Of a DNA stretch of 5,099 nucleotides, positions 1 to 4,577 are shown piece by piece. The DNA comes from an uncultured Erysipelotrichaceae bacterium (GTDB lineage: Bacteria; Bacillota_I; Bacilli_A; Erysipelotrichales; Erysipelotrichaceae), in NCBI GenBank assembly GCA_902796525.1, contig CADBPB010000002.1:1-5099 (forward strand), written 5' to 3'. The translations under genes were made by a program, and so were the position numbers. The stretch's first letter is position 1; each line of letters begins with the position of its first letter. The notes under the pieces were generated by a model. The model was given only the letters and a program-made list of their open reading frames with translations. It did no database searches and was not told where the DNA came from.

Positions 1-1049
1 ATCGGCGTACGGATGTCATGGGACATGGTCGAAAGGAAATCGGTCTTCGCCTTGTTCGCGGATTCGGCTTCCCTGGCTGCGATGAGCAGACGTTTGTTGA
101 TGTAAAGGGTATAGAACAGATCGATCAGGAACAGAACCAGCAAGCCGATGGAAACGATTCCGACCAGCAGCCAGTTTTCCTGACTCGCATGAAGATCCTT
201 CGCCGGCACGAAACCAAGCAGCGTCCATCCGGCAGTGTCAGCGACTGGAGTATAGGCAAGGATGCACTCCTGTCCGTGCGAGTCGAGCATTGAAACAGAC
301 CCGGTCGCCGAAGTGATCCGGTCAAACAGTTCTTTCGACGATACGGGATCCGTCGGATTATAGGATTTGTAGAACTCAAATAAACTGGAGTTCTTGAAAC
401 TGTATCCTTTCAGGATATAATTGCCGTCAGCGTCGATCATAGAAAGCTCGGCATTGACGAATTCTACCTGCGGAAAGACCCATTTCTCTTCCAGCTCAGC
501 GATAGGCACCAGCCGAAGCAGAACCGCTGCTTCAGAACTATCACTCTGCGGGTCATAAAGTTCGACCTTGTTGCAGAAAGCCAGCGACTGTACGCCGTTC
601 ATCGGATTGGTGAAAGCGCGGGTGATGTTGATCGATCTTCCGACTTCAGCGATCCATTCCACATCCTCCAGAAGACCCAGCCGTTCATAGGAAACCGCAT
701 AGTCATCGTTCGTACCCTGTTTAGGACGCGTAGAGAGACCGGTGAGCGTATCCAGGGAAACAAGATGCGCAGAAGTGTTTGTGAGCACATGGGAACTGCG
801 GATATAATCTGCCGCCTCCTCCATAGTCATATCCCGGTTGTTGATATACTGCGCCCAGATGTCGCAGATACGCTGTTCGCCTTCCAGGTAGTTCTCCGTC
901 ACGTGTGCCATGGTGATCGTGGTATTTTCAAAATGTTCTATCTGCCTCTGGTAGGAGATCCTGCTTTCAGAGTTGGTGTAGATGATAACAAAAACCAATA
1001 TGGCAACCGCGATAAGTACGTTGGCAATGATTATTGATTTTTTCTTCAT
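1..1049 (-). CDS. Membrane sensor histidine kinase, Cache-like sensor and H-box (3' part outside window)
   Basis: The 349 visible residues are the input half of a two-component kinase. The protein has a short cytosolic Lys-rich start, a first membrane helix at about residues 5-24, an extracytoplasmic region of about 265 residues, a second helix at about 292-316, and a linker into the dimerisation helix. It ends at FLSTMSHDIRTP, the H-box, with H344 as the expected phosphoacceptor. The outer region resembles double-Cache sensors: it has SMIDADGNY at 203-211 followed by an SFKNSS turn, and closes with AYTPVADTAGW before the second helix. Its ligand cannot be read from the sequence. Three outer cysteines (C62, C159, C262) are present. 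The start is supported by AAGGAG 8 nt upstream of the ATG. This H-box wording is common in hybrid kinases of gut Bacillota, so a C-terminal receiver domain is likely but not visible. The kinase identity is firm; the Cache assignment is from remembered family patterns. Confidence 0.93.
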   Translation of the reverse strand, partial: MKKKSIIIANVLIAVAILVFVIIYTNSESRISYQRQIEHFENTTITMAHVTENYLEGEQRICDIWAQYINNRDMTMEEAADYIRSSHVLTNTSAHLVSLDTLTGLSTRPKQGTNDDYAVSYERLGLLEDVEWIAEVGRSINITRAFTNPMNGVQSLAFCNKVELYDPQSDSSEAAVLLRLVPIAELEEKWVFPQVEFVNAELSMIDADGNYILKGYSFKNSSLFEFYKSYNPTDPVSSKELFDRITSATGSVSMLDSHGQECILAYTPVADTAGWTLLGFVPAKDLHASQENWLLVGIVSIGLLVLFLIDLFYTLYINKRLLIAAREAESANKAKTDFLSTMSHDIRTP

Positions 1050-1142
1050 ACTCTAGTCTCCTTGAGAAAGTCATGCCCCAGATGCCGGCATTCGTCTGAA
1101 CCGGAAGCAGGGTGCGGCAGTTTATATTTTTTCTATATATTC

Positions 1143-1170
1143 ATTATATATGAAAACAGGGCCGTTTCGA
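1143..1170 (-). promoter_or_regulatory. Candidate sigma-70-type promoter for the sensor kinase gene
   Basis: On the minus strand a perfect TATAAT (1148-1143) lies 16 nt downstream of TCGAAA (1170-1165), a 4/6 match to the -35 consensus. Transcription would start near 1136 and leave a leader of roughly 85 nt before the kinase ATG. The -35 box falls inside the loop side of the hairpin at 1155-1177, so read-through from the upstream operon and initiation here may interfere. The surrounding 1121-1155 stretch is strongly AT-rich, which also makes chance TATAAT matches easier. Confidence 0.4.
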
Positions 1171-1177
1171 CCCTGTT
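1151..1177 (-). terminator. Hairpin directly after the small ORF, probable operon terminator
   Basis: Arms AACAGGG (1177-1171) and CCCTGTT (1161-1155) pair perfectly. On the minus-strand RNA the stem extends inward through a U-G wobble, a C-G pair and possibly a G-C pair, leaving an A-rich loop. On the plus strand the same inner position would be an A-C mismatch, so the structure favours minus-strand transcripts. It begins 1 nt after the TAG stop of the 48-residue ORF and is followed by only four U residues, so it is a modest intrinsic terminator. Its position fits the end of the hydrolase-reductase-lipoprotein operon. Confidence 0.55.
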
Positions 1178-1178
1178 C

Positions 1179-1325
1179 CTATTCATCGTTTGCATCGGAC
1201 TTGAATGTATGCTGTTTTCTGTATTTTGCCATCTTCAAAACAAGAGATGCCGCACCTGGTCGTATCTCGCTTATTTCATCTTCCGAAAGCGTTCGTATAT
1301 GTACCTGTAGAATTAACGCGAACAT
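1179..1325 (-). CDS. Hypothetical 48-residue protein, last ORF of the operon
   Basis: This ORF starts at ATG 1325, 25 nt after the lipoprotein stop, and ends at TAG 1179, just before the hairpin. The 48-residue product has a short hydrophobic start (MFALILQV) and then a charged, soluble-looking sequence with TLSEDEISEIRPG at 12-24, a helix-like SLVLKMAKYRK at 27-37, and an acidic end, DANDE. The codons and amino-acid mix look protein-coding rather than random, and the fit between the lipoprotein gene and the terminator supports a real gene. Against it, there is no properly spaced ribosome binding site (only GGGG touching the ATG), and an in-frame TGA lies two codons plus one upstream. It could instead be the surviving C-terminal piece of a longer decayed gene. 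I do not recognise the family and assign no function. Confidence 0.5.
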   Translation of the reverse strand: MFALILQVHIRTLSEDEISEIRPGAASLVLKMAKYRKQHTFKSDANDE

Positions 1326-1350
1326 CCCCAGATTTCAGATGAAGATCCTA

Positions 1351-1370
1351 TCAGTATAACGTTATACTGA
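1351..1370. repeat. Perfect 20-bp palindrome at the lipoprotein stop codon
   Basis: TCAGTATAAC is followed at once by its exact reverse complement GTTATACTGA. It covers the last codons and the TGA stop of the lipoprotein gene, 25 nt before the small ORF start. There is no spacer between the arms and no U-run follows on either strand, so it looks more like a DNA-protein binding site, or a weak mRNA hairpin affecting the downstream ORF, than a terminator. The function is unknown. Confidence 0.6.
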
Positions 1371-1827
1371 CGTCTTCCTTCCCCAGAAGATCTCTGAGCT
1401 GATCCTCAGAAAGTTCGATATGACCGAGTCTAGTGTAAGCCCAGGAATTGGAACCGTAGAATACTACGATATTGTTTCCCGCATATAGGACGATGTCCCC
1501 GGGACTTGTCGTGATCTGTCTGTCATCTCTGACGATGTTCTGTCCAAGTTCGCCAACCTGTTCGAAACCGCCATACATGGACATCTCTACCGTCAAAGAA
1601 CGATCCGTTACCATTTCCATGATCGCCCTGACGGAATCGTTATCTTCCCATGTTACGGGAACTTCCGTATCGCCTATAACAAGTTTCATTTCAAAGTCTT
1701 CCTCAATAACATCTTTCTCTGCCGTTTCTGTTTCCTCTGTTTCCTGTATCTCCTCTTCCCGGGAGTCTGAACATCCCGATAGAAGAAGCAGCCAGAAGCA
1801 AAGCCATGCCATGCATAGTTTCTTCAT
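1351..1827 (-). CDS. Lipoprotein with cyclophilin-like fold domain
   Basis: This is a 158-residue exported lipoprotein. A signal peptide runs MKKLCMAWLCFWLLLLSGC with lipobox L16-S17-G18-C19, so C19 should be lipidated and hold the protein on the outer membrane face. A Glu/Thr-rich acidic linker covers about residues 20-48. Residues about 49-158 match the small bacterial cyclophilin-like fold (the Cyclophil_like family, PF18050 as I recall it): MKLVIGDTEVPVTWEDN, then YGGFEQVGELGQ, QITTSPGDIVLY, and VVFYGSNSWAYTRLGHI. Most members of this family are cytosolic single domains, so the lipid anchor is a notable variation. Peptidyl-prolyl isomerase activity is not established for this family. The start at 1827 is chosen over an upstream ATG at 1914 because it begins the signal peptide, has GGAG 8 nt upstream, and overlaps the reductase stop by ATGA, which implies translational coupling. 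Confidence 0.88.
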   Translation of the reverse strand: MKKLCMAWLCFWLLLLSGCSDSREEEIQETEETETAEKDVIEEDFEMKLVIGDTEVPVTWEDNDSVRAIMEMVTDRSLTVEMSMYGGFEQVGELGQNIVRDDRQITTSPGDIVLYAGNNIVVFYGSNSWAYTRLGHIELSEDQLRDLLGKEDVSITLY

Positions 1828-2924
1828 TTCCTGTTCTCCATATATTCCCTGATCGCCTGCATCTTCTCGCTCTGCTGCACGGAGAACGGACATCTCGAAT
1901 CGCAGTGTCCGCACCGGATGCAGTCGGAAGCGTTCACTTCCAACGTCTTGTAATGTTCCACCGCCATCTCGTCGCCGGCCAGCGCAAGATCATAGTACTT
2001 GTTGACCAGACCGATGTCGATGCCCATCGGACAGGGCTTGCAGTGATTGCAGTAGACGCATCTTCCCGAACTGCGTATCGGTTCGAATGAAGAGATGACC
2101 GAGTAATCGAGTTCCTCTTCGCTCTTGTCATAGTATTCCAAGAGCGCTTCTACTTCTTTGACCGATTGCGCTCCCGGCAAGGCGACCAGAACGCCAGGCT
2201 TGTCCAGGATGTATTTCAGGCATTGATAGACCGTTAACGCTTTTCCAAACGGCGAGGTTTTCGCGTCCAGCAACTGTCCGCCCGAGAACGGTTTCATGAC
2301 AGAAATGCCGATCCCTTCTTTTTCGCACCTTCTGTAGATCCTTTCCCTTTCCTCGACTTCCCCATAGGCATACTGACCCTGACCGTAGTCGTATCCGGGA
2401 TTTACTGAAAACATCAGCATATCCACATCCGCTTCATCCAGGATCCTGTCGATCACTTTCGGCGTATGGGAAGAAAGACCGATATGACGCACGACCCCCT
2501 TTTCCTTCAGTTCCAGGATATAGTCATAGATCCCGTTCCTTTTGAATGTTTCCCAGTCCGACAGCTCATCCTGACAATGGATGAAGCCGTAATCGATGTA
2601 GTCCGTCCTCAATTGTTCGAGCATCCATCTTACCGAATTCTTCACGGTATCAAGATCCAGCGACCAGCCATAGTCGCCTTTGGTGTAATCGGCGCCGAAG
2701 TGGATCTGATAGAAGATCCTGTCTCTATACTCGTGAAGGGCTTCGCCATAGATCGGAAAACTGTCGCCATGACCGGCAGCCAGATCGAAATAGTTGATCC
2801 CACCCTCCACCGCTTTTCTTAACGCTTTCACCGCTTCTTCCATTCCTGCTCCAAACATGTAGGAAGAACCGATACCGATTTCCGAGATCCGGTCTCCCGT
2901 TTTTCTGTTGATGCGATATTTCAT
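1824..2924 (-). CDS. Aldo/keto reductase with C-terminal 2x[4Fe-4S] domain
   Basis: This 366-residue cytosolic oxidoreductase has an AKR TIM barrel (about 1-280) followed by a ferredoxin-like tail. The tail carries C289-x2-C292-x2-C295-x2-C298-P and C335-x2-C338-x2-C341-x3-C345-P, enough ligands for two [4Fe-4S] clusters. This matches the iron-sulfur AKR group (COG1453 type) of anaerobes. Of the canonical catalytic tetrad, D47 (YFDLA), Y59 (IYGEAL) and H116 (FIHCQ) are visible. The usual lysine position appears to be H75 in FYQIHFG. I recall a histidine there in clostridial relatives, so this may be a subfamily trait rather than damage. KPFSGG at 211-216 and ALPGAQS at 248-254 are typical cofactor-side barrel segments. 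A ribosome binding site (GAGGTGA) lies 4 nt from the ATG and 13 nt separate it from the hydrolase stop. Substrate and electron donor (NADPH, ferredoxin or flavodoxin) are unknown; a carbonyl is inferred. Confidence 0.93.
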   Translation of the reverse strand: MKYRINRKTGDRISEIGIGSSYMFGAGMEEAVKALRKAVEGGINYFDLAAGHGDSFPIYGEALHEYRDRIFYQIHFGADYTKGDYGWSLDLDTVKNSVRWMLEQLRTDYIDYGFIHCQDELSDWETFKRNGIYDYILELKEKGVVRHIGLSSHTPKVIDRILDEADVDMLMFSVNPGYDYGQGQYAYGEVEERERIYRRCEKEGIGISVMKPFSGGQLLDAKTSPFGKALTVYQCLKYILDKPGVLVALPGAQSVKEVEALLEYYDKSEEELDYSVISSFEPIRSSGRCVYCNHCKPCPMGIDIGLVNKYYDLALAGDEMAVEHYKTLEVNASDCIRCGHCDSRCPFSVQQSEKMQAIREYMENRK

Positions 2925-2937
2925 CTACTCACCTCGT

Positions 2938-3924
2938 TTACTTCAAATAAGTCCGAAAGAACGATTCGATCTTGTCGAAAGGGATATAGTCATGATCTCC
3001 GCCATCATACAGATCGGTATGAACGGCATCAGGAATGAGATACAGTTCCTTGTTGTCGCCATTGAGCAGCTTGAAGGCGTCTTTGCTCATGTAGCAGGAA
3101 TGCGCCTTTTCACCGTGGATCATAAGAACGGCGCTCTCGATCTCTCCCGCATAAGTGAATAAACGGGTATTCATCAGGGAAGTTCCTGCAGAAGCGTTCC
3201 AGCCTTCCGTCGAATTCAAGGAACGGGGATGATAGCCTCTTTCCGTCTTGTAGTAGTCATGGTAGTCTTCGATGAAGAAAGGCGAACCCTCCGGAACCGG
3301 ATCGACCACGCCGCCCTGACGCTTGTAATCGCCGTTCCTGTAGTCTTCCGTACGCTGTCTGTTGATCTCTTCTCTTGCCGCTTTTCTGGCCTCTTTGCTA
3401 TCGGCAGAATCAAAGTATCCGTTGCCGGCGATCCTTGACATATCATACATCGTGGATGTGACAGTCGCCTTTATACGCGTATCCACGCAAGCTGTCTGAA
3501 GAGCCATGCCGCCCCAGCCGCAGATCCCAATGATTCCGATCCTATCAGGATCGACATTCTCCTGCACGCTTAAATAGTCGACGGCAGCCTGGAAATCCTC
3601 CACATTGATATCCGGCGAATGCATGGCTCTGGGATGGCCCCCCGATTCTCCGGTAAACGACGGATCGAAAGCGATGCTTAGAAAGCCTCTTTCCGCCATG
3701 GTCTGTGCATACAGGCCGGAGGACTGTTCCTTGCAGGCGCCGAACGGACCGGATACGGCGAGTGCCGGAAGCTTCCCCTTGTAATGTTTCGGTGTATACA
3801 TATCTGCCGCAAGCGTGATTCCGAAATGATTGATAAAAGTCACTTTTTTATGATCGACTTTATCGCTTTTTGAAAATGTCTTATCCCATTCCTGCACCAG
3901 TGACAGGTCTTCTGCTTTCATCAT
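2938..3924 (-). CDS. Alpha/beta hydrolase with cysteine nucleophile (YcjY/dienelactone-hydrolase-like)
   Basis: This 328-residue soluble alpha/beta hydrolase has no signal peptide and is the first gene of the operon. The nucleophile elbow reads G133-I-C135-G-W-G-G, so cysteine replaces the usual serine, as in dienelactone hydrolases and E. coli YcjY-like proteins. Other fold landmarks are FGITLAADMY (34-43), VSGPFGACKEQ (57-67, oxyanion-loop region), AFDPSFTGESGG (85-96), DPDRIGIIGICGWGG (125-139), MIHGEKAHS (268-276, E272 a candidate triad acid) and DAVHTDLYD (299-307, H302 the likely base). Residues 160-245 form a charged cap-like insertion rich in Arg, Tyr and Asp. The ATG at 3924 is preceded by AAGGAA at 10 nt; a second ATG follows immediately and would be spaced worse. 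Ester, lactone or thioester hydrolysis is the class expectation; the substrate is not determinable. Control by the divergent MerR protein is inferred from the promoter. Confidence 0.9.
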   Translation of the reverse strand: MMKAEDLSLVQEWDKTFSKSDKVDHKKVTFINHFGITLAADMYTPKHYKGKLPALAVSGPFGACKEQSSGLYAQTMAERGFLSIAFDPSFTGESGGHPRAMHSPDINVEDFQAAVDYLSVQENVDPDRIGIIGICGWGGMALQTACVDTRIKATVTSTMYDMSRIAGNGYFDSADSKEARKAAREEINRQRTEDYRNGDYKRQGGVVDPVPEGSPFFIEDYHDYYKTERGYHPRSLNSTEGWNASAGTSLMNTRLFTYAGEIESAVLMIHGEKAHSCYMSKDAFKLLNGDNKELYLIPDAVHTDLYDGGDHDYIPFDKIESFFRTYLK

Positions 3925-3945
3925 GTTCTTTCGATTCCTTTCTTC

Positions 3946-3974
3946 TTGTACGATTGCTTCTTTTGGTCTACAAT
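3946..3974 (+). promoter_or_regulatory. Candidate promoter for the MerR regulator gene
   Basis: TTGTAC (3946-3951, 3/6) and TACAAT (3969-3974, 5/6) are separated by 17 nt and face the regulator gene. Initiation near 3981 would place the dyad operator just downstream of the start site, consistent with autorepression. The -35 match is weak, and TGTAAT at 3980-3985 is an alternative -10. Confidence 0.35.
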
Positions 3975-3977
3975 GAT

Positions 3978-4008
3978 ACTGTAATACCTAAACCTGACTT
4001 TAGGTCAA
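3978..4008 (-). promoter_or_regulatory. MerR-type promoter driving the hydrolase-reductase operon
   Basis: On the minus strand TTGACC (4008-4003, 4/6 with TTG intact) is separated by 19 nt from TACAGT (3983-3978, 4/6). A 19-nt spacer is the hallmark of promoters that MerR-family activators open by DNA distortion. The start site would be near 3971, giving a leader of about 47 nt. An alternative -10, TATTAC (3986-3981), would give a 16-nt spacer and an ordinary promoter, so the overlong reading is likely but not unique. Confidence 0.6.
3986..4005. promoter_or_regulatory. Dyad operator in the divergent region, probable MerR site
   Basis: ACCTAAA and TTTAGGT form a perfect 7-bp inverted repeat around a 6-bp centre (CCTGAC). 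The dyad sits between, and slightly overlaps, the -35 and -10 boxes of the operon promoter and lies 27 nt before the MerR start codon. It is therefore placed to let one bound dimer both activate the operon and control its own gene. Confidence 0.65.
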
Positions 4009-4032
4009 GATATTTTTATAAAAGGAGACTTC

Positions 4033-4470
4033 ATGTACACCATAGGACAGATATCAGAAATGTTCCATATCCCCATCTCGACGCTTCGCTACTACGACAA
4101 AGAGGGACTTTTTCCTGAAATGGAACGGAAATCAGGGATCCGTAAATTCTCGGAAAAGGAAGTGGAAGCGATAAGAGTCATAGAATGTCTGAAAACTTCC
4201 GGCCTCGAGATCAAGGACATCAAGCAGTTCATGGCATGGTGCACGGAAGGACCTTCCACTTATTCCAAAAGAAAAGAACTCTTCGAGAAAAGGAAAGAGG
4301 CCATCGAAAAAGAAATGAAACAGCTTCAGAAAACGATGGATATGCTGAAGTTCAAGTGCTGGTATTATGAAACGGCGATCGAAGACGGAAACGAAGATCA
4401 TTTGAACCAGATGCTGCCGGATCATCTTCCGAAAGATATCCAGGTACTGTACGACAACGCACATAGTTAA
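4033..4470 (+). CDS. MerR-family transcriptional regulator, AdhR-like
   Basis: This 145-residue regulator has the MerR winged-helix DNA-binding domain at residues 1-70: YTIGQISEMF, ISTLRYYDKEGLFP, and SGIRKFSEKEVEAIRVI. A long charged helix at about 78-116, suited to the antiparallel coiled-coil dimer, is followed by a short tail. There is no separate ligand-binding domain. C52 in VIECLKTSGL falls at the same position as the cysteine that AdhR of B. subtilis uses for aldehyde sensing (FIKCMRNAGL as I recall it). C70 and C109 are additional, and the metal-binding cysteine set of true MerR/CueR is not evident. The ribosome binding site AAAGGAG lies 5 nt before the ATG. The gene is divergent from the hydrolase-reductase operon across a 108-bp region containing a dyad and a 19-nt-spaced promoter, so that operon is the likely target. 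The inducer is inferred to be an electrophile or aldehyde. Confidence 0.93.
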   Translation: MYTIGQISEMFHIPISTLRYYDKEGLFPEMERKSGIRKFSEKEVEAIRVIECLKTSGLEIKDIKQFMAWCTEGPSTYSKRKELFEKRKEAIEKEMKQLQKTMDMLKFKCWYYETAIEDGNEDHLNQMLPDHLPKDIQVLYDNAHS

Positions 4471-4471
4471 A

Positions 4472-4496
4472 CAGGAATCGTCTGACCCCTTTTTTT
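4472..4496 (+). terminator. Weak terminator-like U-tract after the MerR gene
   Basis: A run of seven T (4490-4496) begins 19 nt after the MerR stop. The only upstream pairings are very short (AGG with CCT, or CAGG with TCTG), so the stem is poor. It may help end the regulator transcript against the convergent hydrogenase gene. The rest of the 4471-4577 spacer shows no gene, and I found no good hairpin for the minus-strand hydrogenase transcript. Confidence 0.25.
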
Positions 4497-4577
4497 AAAT
4501 CGGAAATGTCGGCTCTAGCAAATAAATCATCTCGTATCTTTTTTCTTTTAGGATTTGATGATCATTTATATTTCATC

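Noticed and set aside
1082..1091. 10-bp palindrome ATGCCGGCAT in the kinase leader
   Set aside because: Short enough to occur by chance, and not placed near the promoter boxes or ribosome binding site in a way that suggests a function.
1062..1359. Plus-strand ORFs opposite the small ORF and leader
   Set aside because: They have no ribosome binding site, run through the hairpin and AT-rich promoter sequence, encode an unnatural Cys/Phe/Ser-rich mix, and overlap the better minus-strand ORF.
1472..1852. Plus-strand 126-residue Ser-rich ORF
   Set aside because: Exact antisense shadow of the lipoprotein gene, with no family resemblance and no ribosome binding site.
1828..1914. Longer N terminus for the lipoprotein, starting at an ATG at 1914
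   Set aside because: The added 29 residues would bury the signal peptide and lie inside the reductase C-terminal cluster region. They are an out-of-frame reading of that gene.
2466..2822. Plus-strand 118-residue ORF inside the reductase gene
   Set aside because: Antisense shadow caused by codon bias of the conserved reductase; no recognisable domain.
4132..4464. Minus-strand 110-residue Phe-rich ORF opposite the MerR gene
   Set aside because: Antisense of the Lys/Glu-rich coiled coil gives the Phe/Leu-rich reading; no signals support it.
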